Position numbers and translations under genes: made by a program | Origin: a virus | IMG/VR virus record: IMGVR_UViG_3300048587_001124 | Location: 1-24,092 of that record | Direction: 5' to 3' (one strand) | DNA: 24,092 bases | Notes under the pieces: generated by a model | What the model saw: the letters and a program-made list of their open reading frames with translations, nothing else | Database searches by the model: none | What the model was told of the DNA's origin: nothing | In this document: positions 1 to 7,593 of the stretch, one piece after another | Position numbering within the stretch: position 1 is the stretch's first letter | Layout: each line of letters starts with the position of its first letter

Positions 1-324
1 TTATTCCTCCTCTTCCAGTTGGTCGACCAGAAGCCCGACATACCTCGCGTAGTCGTGGCCAGACGGGTCGATGTAAAGCGTTTCTCTGTCGGGCGCGGAG
101 ACGGCGATGACCTGACGCAAGTATTTCTTGCTGCCGCCTTTGCCCGCCAGCCACGGACGGCTTTTGAAGAAGTCGCCCGCGAACTCGTCATATTCTTCCG
201 TGGTCATCTCTTGCGTCTCGGCGACATGGGCGTACTCCATGTCGCCAGCGTCATTGAGGGCTTCAAGATCGATAGACTCAAGGGAGCTGGGTTTACGGAC
301 AAATAAATATACGTTTCTCATCAT
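1..324 (-). CDS. Small acidic protein of unknown function
   Basis: A complete 107-residue leftward gene whose stop is the first three bases of the window. I do not recognise the family. The protein is acidic, begins MMRNVYLFVRK and ends in a run of glutamates (QLEEEE). A stretch near residues 83-94 (LYIDPSGHDYAR) looks like a conserved core. There is no signal peptide or membrane segment, so it is probably cytoplasmic. A GGGAG ribosome-binding site lies about nine bases before the first ATG; the adjacent second ATG is also possible. Only three bases separate it from the DUF6900-type gene upstream, so the two, with the 75-residue gene before them, form one leftward operon. Function is unknown; the setting suggests an accessory or early phage or mobile-element protein rather than a structural one. 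Confidence 0.6.
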   Translation of the reverse strand: MMRNVYLFVRKPSSLESIDLEALNDAGDMEYAHVAETQEMTTEEYDEFAGDFFKSRPWLAGKGGSKKYLRQVIAVSAPDRETLYIDPSGHDYARYVGLLVDQLEEEE

Positions 325-327
325 GGC

Positions 328-810
328 TCATTCTCCCTGTCTATGGACAAGCTTGGCTCTGCCGCCGAGCATCCTGACGATGCGGTCGACAAGGGAGGTA
401 TCCAACCCGCCGATGTGCCACCGCGTGACGTCTTTGATGTCAGGGTATTGAGAGCCGTAAGACTTGCTGTTCTTGTAATTGTAAATCTTGACGTCTTGCT
501 TTTTAGGAAGCCGGATTATCCATTGTGCCTCCGTCTTGTTTTCGGTGCCAGGTTGCGGCTCGCCGAAAGTTTCGAAGAGGTCGGCATAGCTGACCTCAAT
601 CGCTGCCATGTAGCTGCCACCTTGACGAATCTTCTTCTGCTGATCCTCCGTTGCCGCCAGTTGCCCTGCAGTGTAGGCGGTCTCCAAGGCTTCCTTGAGG
701 CGCCGAACACTCACATCGTGGAAATCAAGGCTGTCGCGGTTGCGAAGCTCCAGCGTCTCGATGCCAAGCTGCGTTTGCGCGATTTTGAGGATGATATCGT
801 CTTTTGTCAT
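328..810 (-). CDS. DUF6900 domain protein
   Basis: A 160-residue leftward gene. The N-terminal half (residues about 3-50: IAQTQLGIETLELRNRDSLDF followed by a helix ending LETAYTAGQ, split here as a long motif) matches the pattern I associate with DUF6900, a domain of unknown function common in proteobacterial and Gram-positive mobile elements. The C-terminal part has a second motif: IIRLPKK, then IYNYKNSKSYG, then a WHIGG signature near residue 140. The ATG at 808-810 is chosen because GGGAGG lies six bases before it; an upstream in-frame TTG at 825 would overlap the previous stop and lacks such support. It lies between two small genes in the same operon. No catalytic motif, membrane segment or signal peptide is visible. 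A regulatory or DNA-transaction role is possible but unproved. Confidence 0.65.
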   Translation of the reverse strand: MTKDDIILKIAQTQLGIETLELRNRDSLDFHDVSVRRLKEALETAYTAGQLAATEDQQKKIRQGGSYMAAIEVSYADLFETFGEPQPGTENKTEAQWIIRLPKKQDVKIYNYKNSKSYGSQYPDIKDVTRWHIGGLDTSLVDRIVRMLGGRAKLVHRQGE

Positions 811-821
811 GACCGCCTCCC

Positions 822-1049
822 TCAACCGCGACTGCGATGCAAAGTGATCGCGGCGTTATAGAGCGCCTGTGCTTCCGGCAGCAGATATTCAAAATCGAGG
901 ATCGTGCCGATGGCTTGATTTTGTTCGCCCTGCGCCAATGCCTCCTGCGCTTCTTGCGCCAGCGCGGTGGCTTTGGTCAGGCGTTGCGTCAAGGCCGCGA
1001 GGTTGGCGGCGATGGCAGTTTGGTTGATAGTTTTCGACTCGGTTGTCAT
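822..1049 (-). CDS. Small helical protein of unknown function
   Basis: A 75-residue leftward gene, first of the three-gene operon. The protein starts MTTESKTINQT and is almost wholly helical and alanine/glutamine-rich, with heptad-like spacing (LAALTQRLTKATALAQEA), so a short coiled coil is likely. The ATG at 1047-1049 is preferred over one at 1082 because AAGGAG stands seven bases before it. Its stop is eleven bases from the ATG of the DUF6900-type gene. I do not recognise a family. Upstream lies a pair of 11-base direct repeats (1073-1094) that may control the operon. Probably a small cytoplasmic accessory protein. Confidence 0.55.
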   Translation of the reverse strand: MTTESKTINQTAIAANLAALTQRLTKATALAQEAQEALAQGEQNQAIGTILDFEYLLPEAQALYNAAITLHRSRG

Positions 1050-1072
1050 GGTGTTTCTCCTTTTCTTTACAC

Positions 1073-1094
1073 CTTCATTCACGCTTCATTCGTG
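1073..1094. promoter_or_regulatory. Tandem 11-bp repeat, possible operator
   Basis: Two adjacent copies, CTTCATTCACG and CTTCATTCGTG, match at nine of eleven bases and are spaced one helical turn apart, 24 bases upstream of the ATG at 1049. The same stretch also contains an inverted repeat (ACCTTCA at 1071-1077 and TGAAGGT at 1093-1099). Sites of this form often bind repressors or activators. A TTGATT on the minus strand just upstream could be a -35 element, but no convincing -10 follows. Assignment as an operator is inference. Confidence 0.3.
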
Positions 1095-1134
1095 AAGGTA
1101 ATCAAGCTCTGGCTGGGCTAGATTATTGCGAAGA

Positions 1135-1173
1135 GAAACACCCGTTGATTATAGAACAATCAACGGGTGTTTC
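1135..1173 (-). terminator. Hairpin terminator of the DUF3489 gene
   Basis: A perfect 16-bp inverted repeat (GAAACACCCGTTGATT at 1135-1150 and its complement at 1158-1173) around a 7-base loop. It starts 14 bases beyond the stop of the leftward DUF3489 gene, the usual place for an intrinsic terminator. The T-rich tail on the minus strand is short (TTTCTCTTC), so efficiency is uncertain. It separates the DUF3489 gene from the three-gene operon farther left. Confidence 0.7.
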
Positions 1174-1186
1174 CAGGCTTCTTTGA

Positions 1187-1534
1187 TTATTTCGCGACAG
1201 TTTTTGCGCCCGACTTGATCATATAATGACGCTTGCCGCCCTCCAGTTTTTCGGAGACCACCTCGTAGCCATGCTTCTTCACAAGCGTGTGCGAGATTGC
1301 GCTCCTCACCGTGTGCTTTTGCCAGCCATTTTCTGCTGCCATTTCCTCGACGGTTGCCCCGTTGGGGCGACTCAGCAGGGCGACGAGCTTGCCAAGTTTC
1401 GTGCCTGGCATCGTGGCGACGGCCTTGAGACCAGCCTTCATGGGTTCTGAGATCGGCTTGCCCTTGGGCGCGGCCTTGGATTTGAAGGGTTGCGACTTCT
1501 TAACACTTTTTGATGGTGTGCTTTTCTTGGACAT
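1187..1534 (-). CDS. DUF3489 winged-helix protein
   Basis: A 115-residue leftward gene. Residues 1-30 are a lysine- and serine-rich, strongly basic tail (MSKKSTPSKSVKKSQ and onward). Residues about 40-108 carry the DUF3489 pattern: LGKLVALLSRPNGATVEEMA, then NGWQKHTVRSAIS, then GKRHYMI, which reads as a winged helix-turn-helix. The protein is therefore a likely DNA-binding regulator or nucleoid-type protein. The ATG at 1532-1534 has an excellent AAAGGAGG ribosome-binding site. It is divergent from the small terminase gene, with 98 bases between the starts, and ends at a hairpin terminator. DUF3489 proteins are frequent in alphaproteobacterial genomes and their prophages; the target here is unknown. 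Confidence 0.8.
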   Translation of the reverse strand: MSKKSTPSKSVKKSQPFKSKAAPKGKPISEPMKAGLKAVATMPGTKLGKLVALLSRPNGATVEEMAAENGWQKHTVRSAISHTLVKKHGYEVVSEKLEGGKRHYMIKSGAKTVAK

Positions 1535-1552
1535 GATTGTCCTCCTTTCTAT

Positions 1553-1581
1553 ATCTCCATGAACACTCCCTTTGCGGAGAT
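1553..1581. promoter_or_regulatory. Divergent intergenic inverted repeat
   Basis: ATCTCC at 1553-1558 and GGAGAT at 1576-1581 form a 6-bp inverted repeat with a 17-base spacer, inside the 98-base region between the divergent DUF3489 and small terminase genes. On the minus strand a GATAAT sequence near 1579-1584 could be a -10 element, but no good -35 is seen. A control site for one or both genes is plausible and weakly supported. Confidence 0.2.
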
Positions 1582-1632
1582 TATCCAGTCGAACCTGAGC
1601 AATCGGATGGCGAAGAATGCCTGCAAAAGATC

Positions 1633-2172
1633 ATGAAGTTATCAATCGCCGCTTATGCGCGACATCGTGGTGTCAGCCATGTCGCCGTCCTGAAAGCTAT
1701 CAAATCCGGCCGGATCGAAAAGGAAGCGGATGGCACAATTGACGCTGCCAAGGCGGATGCAGCATGGAGCCGTAATACCAATAAGGCGCAGCAACGTCAC
1801 CAACGACAGACGGATGCGACCGTTGCCGCTACCCACGCCGCCGAAAACCATGTCGGGCCGCCCATCGTCAACAGCGGCCCCAGCTACGCGCAAAGCCGCG
1901 CCGTCAAGGAAGCGTACCATGCGCGACTCGCAAAACTGTCTTACGAAGAAAAGTCCGGCAGTCTGGTCAAGATCGATGCCGTCAAGGTGTCGTGGTTCAA
2001 TATCCTGCGCGTACTACGCGACAGGGTACTGAACCTTCCCGACCGCCTCGCCCCCATACTGGCGGCGGAAACCGACCCCAAAAAGGTGCGCGACCTGCTG
2101 GAAGAAGATTTACGGCTCATCCTTAACGATGCTTCCGGTGCCATTGAAAAAATAAACACGCCGATGGAATAA
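1633..2172 (+). CDS. Terminase small subunit (Nu1-like)
   Basis: A 179-residue protein that should recognise the packaging site on phage DNA and recruit the large terminase. The N-terminal residues 1-25 (MKLSIAAYARHRGVSHVAVL) are a helix-turn-helix of the type seen at the start of Nu1-like proteins. A basic, low-complexity middle (residues about 45-90) leads to a helical C-terminal domain (VKVSWFNILRVLRDRVLNLP and a DLLEEDLRLIL helix) typical of this group. Although the frame is open from 1537, the ATG at 1633 is chosen because it begins exactly at the DNA-binding motif; its ribosome-binding site is weak. It abuts the large terminase ATG with no gap, so translation is probably coupled. Confidence 0.8.
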   Translation: MKLSIAAYARHRGVSHVAVLKAIKSGRIEKEADGTIDAAKADAAWSRNTNKAQQRHQRQTDATVAATHAAENHVGPPIVNSGPSYAQSRAVKEAYHARLAKLSYEEKSGSLVKIDAVKVSWFNILRVLRDRVLNLPDRLAPILAAETDPKKVRDLLEEDLRLILNDASGAIEKINTPME

Positions 2173-4065
2173 ATGGATGCTTTGCAAGATTGTCTTTCGC
2201 ACGCGGCCTTCGCGTTGCGGCCTGATCCCCGCTTGACGGTATCGGAATGGGCGGACACACATCGCTTCTTGTCGCAGACGGCCTCTGGTGCGCCTGGGCC
2301 GTGGCGCACCGAACGCACGCCGTATATACGCGAGATTATGGATTGCCTTTCGCCGTCTTCTCCTGTGGAGAAGGTCGTCTTCATGAAGGGCGCGCAGATT
2401 GGCGGTACGGAAGCGGGCAACAATTGGATTGGCTACGTCATTCACCATGCGCCGGGGCCGATGCTGGCGGTACAGCCGACTGTGGAAATGGCAAAACGCT
2501 GGTCGAAACAGCGTATCGCTTCTCTGATCGACAGCACCCCCGTCCTGCGGGAGCGCGTCAAAGAAGCCCGCGCCCGCGACAGCGGCAACACGGTGCAGAG
2601 TAAGGAATTTTCGGGCGGCATCCTCGTGATGACCGGCGCAAACAGCGCGGTCGGCCTGCGCTCGATGCCGGTGCGCTACCTCTTTCTGGATGAAGTTGAC
2701 GCATACGATTTTGACGTTGATGGCGAAGGCGATCCCGTCAGTCTTGCCAGCCAACGTACTATCACGTTTGCTAACCGCAAAATATTTCTGGTTTCAACCC
2801 CGACCATCCAGGGGTTGAGCCGTATTGAACTGGAATACGAAGCCTCCGACCGACGCCGCTGGTGGATTCCATGCCCTGAATGTCAGGAATATCAGGTGCT
2901 GGAGGAAAAGCGCCTGCAATGGCCGAAGGATCATCCCGAAGAGGCCGCTTATTTCTGCGCTCATTGTGGCGTCGCCATTCCCAGCCACCGCAAGGTTTGG
3001 ATGAACAGTCGCGGCGAGTGGCGGGCAGATGCGCCAGGAGAAGGAAAAGCGGCTGGCTTCCACCTGTCCGGCCTCAACAGTCCGTGGCTGTCTTGGACGC
3101 AGATCGCAGAGCGCAGGGTTGCCGCAAAAGACGATGCGGCGATGAAGGTCTATGTGAATACGATTGAAGCGCGGACATGGACGGAATCCGGCGAGGCTCC
3201 CGAATGGCAACGCCTCTATGACCGTCGTGAAGATTATCGGATCAGGCAAGTGCCGGAAGGCGGCCTCTTCCTGACTGCGGGTGTCGACGTCCAGAAAGAT
3301 CGCATTGAACTTGAAATTGTAGCTTGGGGCCGTGACCGCGAGAGCTGGTCTATCGATTATCGCGTATTGCAAGGCGATCCGGTTAAGCCCGATGTTTGGA
3401 AACAGCTCGATGACGTGCTGGCTGAAACATTTACACATATCAGTAATACAGAGCTGGCGATCTTAAGGCTTGCCATCGATACCGGCTACGCCACACAAGA
3501 AGTTTACGATTGGGTGCGACGGCAAAGCGACCGTGTGATTGCCATTAAAGGCGTTGATCGCCTTGGTGCCGCCATCGGTACGCCGGGGCATATCGACGTT
3601 ACCAGCAACGGCAAGCGCAAGCGGCGTGGTCTGCTGGTCTGGCCGGTTGGCTCGTCTTTCTGCAAGTCCGAACTTTATGGTTGCCTGCGAAAAGATACAC
3701 TGACCGATGAACAACGCGCCAATGGCGACAAGCCGCCTGCGGGTTTCTGCCATTTCCCCAAGCATGGGGAGGAATATTTCAAGCAATTGACGGCAGAGCG
3801 GCTGGTCACAATCAAAGACCGTCGCGGCTTTCCACGCCGCGAATGGCGCAAGATGCGGGAACGCAACGAGGCATTGGATTGCCGCATCTATGCGCGCGCC
3901 GCTGCCGCGGCCCTTGGAATTGATCGCTTCGGCGAAACAACATGGCAACGGCTGGAACAGGCTTTGGGGCGCATGACCCCACGTCATACGGACGCGCCAG
4001 AGCCACCGAAACCGACACAAACCCCGTCCACGACACGGCGGGTTATCAGGAGCAATTACCTATGA
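2173..4065 (+). CDS. terL: Terminase large subunit, GpA family
   Basis: A 630-residue DNA-packaging motor with ATPase and nuclease parts, as in lambda gpA. A Walker A-like element is at residues 72-80 (KGAQIGGTE) and Walker B at 169-178 (YLFLDEVDAY). A zinc-binding pair follows: CPEC at 234-237 and CAHC at 262-265. The RNase H-like nuclease is marked by GVDVQKDRIE near 370-379, with Asp372, and by IDTG at 435-438 with Asp436, plus a late ALDCRIYARAAA segment. Length fits the family. The start directly follows the stop of the small subunit, and the end overlaps the next gene as ATGA. All key residues visible in this reading are intact, so an active enzyme is expected. GpA-type terminases usually go with cos-type cutting, which would place a cos site near the left of the module, though none was identified. 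Confidence 0.95.
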   Translation: MDALQDCLSHAAFALRPDPRLTVSEWADTHRFLSQTASGAPGPWRTERTPYIREIMDCLSPSSPVEKVVFMKGAQIGGTEAGNNWIGYVIHHAPGPMLAVQPTVEMAKRWSKQRIASLIDSTPVLRERVKEARARDSGNTVQSKEFSGGILVMTGANSAVGLRSMPVRYLFLDEVDAYDFDVDGEGDPVSLASQRTITFANRKIFLVSTPTIQGLSRIELEYEASDRRRWWIPCPECQEYQVLEEKRLQWPKDHPEEAAYFCAHCGVAIPSHRKVWMNSRGEWRADAPGEGKAAGFHLSGLNSPWLSWTQIAERRVAAKDDAAMKVYVNTIEARTWTESGEAPEWQRLYDRREDYRIRQVPEGGLFLTAGVDVQKDRIELEIVAWGRDRESWSIDYRVLQGDPVKPDVWKQLDDVLAETFTHISNTELAILRLAIDTGYATQEVYDWVRRQSDRVIAIKGVDRLGAAIGTPGHIDVTSNGKRKRRGLLVWPVGSSFCKSELYGCLRKDTLTDEQRANGDKPPAGFCHFPKHGEEYFKQLTAERLVTIKDRRGFPRREWRKMRERNEALDCRIYARAAAAALGIDRFGETTWQRLEQALGRMTPRHTDAPEPPKPTQTPSTTRRVIRSNYL

Positions 4066-4268
4066 CCTATACCACCGAGCAACGCGATGCCTTGCGACAG
4101 GCTATCGCCAGCGGCGTCCTGCGCCTGTCCTATGACGGCAAGAATGTCGAATACCGTTCTATGACCGAACTAAAGGCCGCGCTGAACGAAGTCGAAGCGG
4201 CTTTGGCGCGGGACAGTGGTCAGCCGCAAACCCGTCAAGTCAAGATTTACGCAGAGAAAGATTTGTAA
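4062..4268 (+). CDS. gpW-like head-tail connector protein
   Basis: A 68-residue protein in the size range of lambda gpW, which fits between the portal and the head-completion protein to keep DNA in the filled head. The sequence has the gpW pattern: MTYTTEQRDALRQAIASG, then LSYDGKNVEYRSMTELKAAL, then a charged tail. The ATG overlaps the terminase stop as ATGA, and CAGGAG lies nearby as ribosome-binding site. Its stop overlaps the portal ATG as TAATG, so the three genes are coupled. Position between large terminase and portal matches lambda W exactly. Confidence 0.85.
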   Translation: MTYTTEQRDALRQAIASGVLRLSYDGKNVEYRSMTELKAALNEVEAALARDSGQPQTRQVKIYAEKDL

Positions 4269-5734
4269 TGGGCATCTTTTCCCGCATCAACGCCGCCTTC
4301 AAGCGGCGGCTGAATGCCTCTGCCTTTGAGGGGGCGATGCAGCAACGTCGCCTGATCGCATGGAAGGCAACGCAGGAAAATATCAATACTTTGCTGTCGT
4401 CTGGCGGCGATCTCCTCCGCGCCCGTGCGCGCCAGATCGTGCGCTCTAATCCTTATGCTTCCAATGCCGCCGACAGTTTTGTTGCCAACGTCGTGGGTAC
4501 GGGAATTACGCCATCGAGCCTGATCACAGATAAGGCGTTGAAAGACGAATTGCAAAAGGTCTGGCTGGCATGGACAGATGAGGCCGATGCCGACAGCCTG
4601 ACAGATTTCTACGGCATACAAGCCCTTATTGCCCGCGCCATGTTCGAGGCGGGAGAATGCTTCGTCCGCTTCCGTCCGCGCAGGCCGGAAGACGGACTGG
4701 TCGTCCCCCTCCAGCTTCAACTCCTGGAAGCCGAGCATCTGCCTTTTGATAAGAACGAACTCGGTAGCAATGGCAATCAAATCCGGTGCGGGATCGAGTT
4801 TGACAAGATCGGGCGTCGCGTCGCGTATCACTTTTACCGCAAGCACCCAGGGGACACCACAGATCAAAGTGGCAAAGGCGAGATCGTGCGCGTCCCCGCC
4901 AGCGAAATCCTACATCTCTATCGCCCCCTTCGCCCCGGACAGATTCGCGGCGTGCCGTGGATTTCTCCTGCTCTGGTAAAACTCTACCTGCTCGACCAAT
5001 ACGATGACGCAGAACTGGATCGCAAGAAAGTTGCGGCCCTGTTTGCGGGTTTCATCACCAAAAATGCGCCCGAAGACAATCTGCTGGGCGAAGGCGCGCC
5101 AGATGCGGCAGGGAGCGCCATAGCAGGACTTTCCCCCGGCACAATGCAGGTTCTTCTGCCCGGAGAGGACGTAAAGTTTTCTTCCCCCGCCGATGTGGGC
5201 GGCTCTTACGAAATGTTCCAGTACCGCACGTTGCTGGCTATCGCCGCCGCGCTGGGCGTTCCCTATACCAACGTCACAGGCGACCTGAAAGCCGCGAATT
5301 ACTCCAGCATCCGTGCCGGAACGGTAGAGTTCCGCCGCCGTCTGGATCAATTCCAACACGCGACTCTGATCTACCAATTCTGCCGCCCTGTCTGGAAACG
5401 CTGGCTGGAAACGGCGTCGCTGTCGGGCGCGCTCAATTTCCCCGGCTTCTCCCGCGACCCCGCTAAGTATGCGGCGGTCAAATGGATTACCCCGAAATGG
5501 GAATGGGTCGATCCCCTCAAGGATCGTCAGGCTGAGAAGATCGCGCAAGAGTGTGGCTGGAAGTCCCCTTCCGACATCATCGAAGCCGAGGGCTACGACG
5601 TGGACGAAACATACCGTCGCATCGCTGCCGACCAACAACGGGCGGACGCTTTGGGCATCCGTTTGGGAGACCCCAAACAGCAAGCGGCACAAGAAAACAA
5701 ACCTGACGACAAAACAGATGAAGGAAAAGAATGA
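4268..5734 (+). CDS. Portal protein, lambda gpB family
   Basis: A 488-residue protein expected to form the ring at one head vertex through which DNA enters and leaves. Recognisable family features are an arginine-rich helix followed by RSNPYASNAADSFV and NVVGTGI (residues about 59-80), a central FVRFRPRRPEDG segment, HLYRPLRPGQIRGVPW near 218-233, and the KAANYSSIRAG motif near residues 344-354. The C-terminal part (GYDVDETYRRIAADQQRADA) is charged and ends in a disordered lysine/glutamate tail, as in gpB, which is trimmed by the head protease in lambda. It overlaps the protease start as ATGA. No truncation seen. Confidence 0.93.
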   Translation: MGIFSRINAAFKRRLNASAFEGAMQQRRLIAWKATQENINTLLSSGGDLLRARARQIVRSNPYASNAADSFVANVVGTGITPSSLITDKALKDELQKVWLAWTDEADADSLTDFYGIQALIARAMFEAGECFVRFRPRRPEDGLVVPLQLQLLEAEHLPFDKNELGSNGNQIRCGIEFDKIGRRVAYHFYRKHPGDTTDQSGKGEIVRVPASEILHLYRPLRPGQIRGVPWISPALVKLYLLDQYDDAELDRKKVAALFAGFITKNAPEDNLLGEGAPDAAGSAIAGLSPGTMQVLLPGEDVKFSSPADVGGSYEMFQYRTLLAIAAALGVPYTNVTGDLKAANYSSIRAGTVEFRRRLDQFQHATLIYQFCRPVWKRWLETASLSGALNFPGFSRDPAKYAAVKWITPKWEWVDPLKDRQAEKIAQECGWKSPSDIIEAEGYDVDETYRRIAADQQRADALGIRLGDPKQQAAQENKPDDKTDEGKE

Positions 5735-6927
5735 CCTTATTACCCCATATCGCAGGGCGCGTTTTCGACACGCCCCTTTTGATTGCCCGCGCCAAGCTGG
5801 ACACGATCCTTGGCGTCATCGTGCCGCGTCTTCGTGGCGAAGCTCTCCCCTTCAGCACAAAGCCCGCCTTGCGGGATTACCAGGTAACAAGCGGCATCGC
5901 CGTCATCCCCATCGTCGGGACGCTGGTGCGGAGGACAGTCGGACTGGAGGCTCAAAGCGGCCTCATGAGCTACGGCCTGATCGCGGAACGGCTGGACGCC
6001 GCTCTGCAAGATAATGCGGTCAAGGGCATTTTGCTCGACATCGACAGTCCCGGCGGCGAAGCGGGCGGCGTGTTCGACCTTGCCGACAAGATTTTCGCGG
6101 CGCGGAAGTATAAGCCGATCTGGGCGGTCGCCAACGACGAAGCTTTTTCTGCCGCCTATGCCATCGCAGCATCCGCCGAGCGGGTTTATCTCTCGCGCAC
6201 AGGCGGGGTTGGTTCTATCGGTGTGATCGCCATCCACCTCGATCAGAGCGAAGCCGAAGCGGACGCTGGCCTGAAGTACACGGCCATTTATGCCGGGGAA
6301 CACAAGAACGACCTTTCCCCGCATAAACCCTTGAGTGATCCTGCCCGCGCCCAACTGCAAACCGAGGTGGATCGTATCTACGAATTGTTCACCGTATCCG
6401 TCGCACGGATGCGAGGCATTGATCTTGCGGCCATCAAAGGAACAGAGGCGGCGCTTTATTTCGGAGAGCAATCCGTCACCATCGGGCTTGCAGACCGGAT
6501 TGGGACGATGGGCGACGCCTTGTCCGATCTCACCAAGAAAGTCGCCCATCCACCAGCAACTATCAACCGTAACTTGGAAAGAAAGGAAATTCCCATGACG
6601 GAAGCCACCGAACAACCCATCACAAGCACGGAGGCCATGCCCGATCTTGCTGCCCTCCAGCAACAAGCGCGGACGGAAGCTATGTCCTACGTCACGGAAA
6701 TCACCGAGCTGTGCCAGCTCGCGGGCGTTCCTGACAAGGCTCTGGCTTTCATCTCCAAGTCCACGCCGACCGCCGAAGTGCGGAAAGCCCTCTTGGATGC
6801 CCGCGCCACGCAAGCGGACGCGACAGCCATTGCTGGTCAAATCCCCGCCAACACCAATCCTACCGATGCTGAACCGAAGATCGACACGGCGGCGATCTAC
6901 GCGACGCGCAACAAGAAAGGAAACTAA
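5731..6927 (+). CDS. S49 prohead protease, lambda gpC-like
   Basis: A 398-residue serine protease of the SppA/gpC group that should cut head proteins and scaffold during prohead maturation. The S49 fold is marked by GILLDIDSPGGEAGGVFDL (residues 99-117), the catalytic region DEAFSAAYAIAASAERVYLS with Ser140, TGGVGSIGV, and Lys192 in AGEHKNDLSPHKPL. The 52-residue Ser-to-Lys gap is what I recall for gpC. Residues beyond about 285 form a separate helical, Glu/Ala/Gln-rich region corresponding to the scaffold, with its own internal start (see the nested entry). Thus the protease carries the scaffold at its C-terminus, the same design as lambda C/Nu3. The stop is two bases from the decoration protein ATG. 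Confidence 0.93.
   Translation: MTLLPHIAGRVFDTPLLIARAKLDTILGVIVPRLRGEALPFSTKPALRDYQVTSGIAVIPIVGTLVRRTVGLEAQSGLMSYGLIAERLDAALQDNAVKGILLDIDSPGGEAGGVFDLADKIFAARKYKPIWAVANDEAFSAAYAIAASAERVYLSRTGGVGSIGVIAIHLDQSEAEADAGLKYTAIYAGEHKNDLSPHKPLSDPARAQLQTEVDRIYELFTVSVARMRGIDLAAIKGTEAALYFGEQSVTIGLADRIGTMGDALSDLTKKVAHPPATINRNLERKEIPMTEATEQPITSTEAMPDLAALQQQARTEAMSYVTEITELCQLAGVPDKALAFISKSTPTAEVRKALLDARATQADATAIAGQIPANTNPTDAEPKIDTAAIYATRNKKGN
6581..6594 (+). promoter_or_regulatory. Internal ribosome-binding site for scaffold
   Basis: GAAAGGAAAT lies just ahead of an in-frame ATG at 6595 inside the protease gene. The AAGGA core is about eight bases from the ATG, as good as the sites used by the decoration and capsid genes nearby. 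It would let ribosomes start afresh on the scaffold part of the message. Confidence 0.6.
6595..6927 (+). CDS. Nested scaffold protein (Nu3-like), in-frame with protease
   Basis: A 110-residue product predicted from an internal start (Met289 of the protease), sharing its frame and stop. It begins MTEATEQPITSTEAMPDLAA and is rich in Ala, Glu and Gln, with helices suited to an assembly scaffold, and ends IYATRNKKGN. In lambda, Nu3 is made in the same way from within C and guides capsid assembly before being digested. The strong ribosome-binding site directly before this ATG, at the boundary between the protease domain and the helical tail, supports the same arrangement. It is close in length to Nu3 as I recall it. 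Expression is inferred. Confidence 0.65.
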   Translation: MTEATEQPITSTEAMPDLAALQQQARTEAMSYVTEITELCQLAGVPDKALAFISKSTPTAEVRKALLDARATQADATAIAGQIPANTNPTDAEPKIDTAAIYATRNKKGN

Positions 6928-6929
6928 GC

Positions 6930-7571
6930 ATGACCGAAATCATCGAAGGCCAGCATAAGGCCGAATTTATCGTGACGGAGGCCAACGGCAGTCTGTCGCG
7001 GGAGAACGCCACCATTGTCTCCGGTCAAAGCCTTCAACCAGGTCATATTCTGGGCAAGGTAACGGTCGGCACGGCCAGCGGAGCTGCTGTCTCCGGTAAC
7101 ACCGGCAACGGCACGATCACGACCGTATCGGCTGGCGATACGGCGAAAGCAGGGATTTACCAAATCATCTGCATTGAGCCGGGCACGAACCTTGGCACGT
7201 TCAGCGTCGAAAACCCCAACGGGGTTGTCGTTGGTCGCGCCATCGTCGGTGCCGCATTTGCGGGGGAAGTCAATTTCACTATCAATGATGGTGCAACCGA
7301 CTTCGTAGCCGGTGACCGCTTCACTGTGACCGTGGCCGAAGGGTCGGGCAAGTACAAGGAATACAACCCTGCCAATACGGACGGCTCACAGGTGGCATCC
7401 GCCATCCTGATCGACTTTGCCGACGCCACGGCGGGTGATTGCCCCGGTGTCGTCATCGCTCGCCATGCCGAAGTGAACAAGGCAGAACTGATCTGGTTCA
7501 CCGGCGCCAACGATGCCCAGAAAGAAGCGGGTCTGACCGAGCTGCGGCTCTACGACATCATCGCCCGTTAA
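6930..7571 (+). CDS. Head decoration protein with inserted domain (gpD-like)
   Basis: A 213-residue protein expected to bind the outside of the expanded capsid and stabilise it. The N-terminal part (AEFIVTEANGSLSRENATIVSG, residues 11-32 in pieces, then LQPGHILGKVT) and the C-terminal part (ASAILIDF, VVIARHAEVN, GLTELRLYDIIAR) match the lambda gpD family. Lambda gpD is only about 110 residues; the excess lies at about residues 50-140, a Gly/Thr/Val-rich beta segment (ITTVSAGDTAKAGIYQI, FSVENPNG, VNFTINDGATDFVAGDRFTV) that reads as an extra beta-sandwich. An AAAGGA site precedes the ATG. A strong terminator follows the stop. Confidence 0.88.
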   Translation: MTEIIEGQHKAEFIVTEANGSLSRENATIVSGQSLQPGHILGKVTVGTASGAAVSGNTGNGTITTVSAGDTAKAGIYQIICIEPGTNLGTFSVENPNGVVVGRAIVGAAFAGEVNFTINDGATDFVAGDRFTVTVAEGSGKYKEYNPANTDGSQVASAILIDFADATAGDCPGVVIARHAEVNKAELIWFTGANDAQKEAGLTELRLYDIIAR

Positions 7572-7593
7572 CGCCAACCACGCTGCCTGACAT

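Noticed and set aside
1135-1173. CRISPR-like or attachment repeat
   Set aside because: A single inverted repeat with no further copies; position after a stop codon fits a terminator.
1537-1632. Extended N-terminus for the small terminase
   Set aside because: The extra 32 residues do not resemble the family, while the ATG at 1633 starts exactly at the helix-turn-helix.
5740-6840. Long open frame (366 codons) on the minus strand opposite the protease gene
   Set aside because: It lies wholly antisense to a well-recognised S49 protease, has no ribosome-binding site or recognisable domain, and is a by-product of codon bias in G+C-rich DNA.
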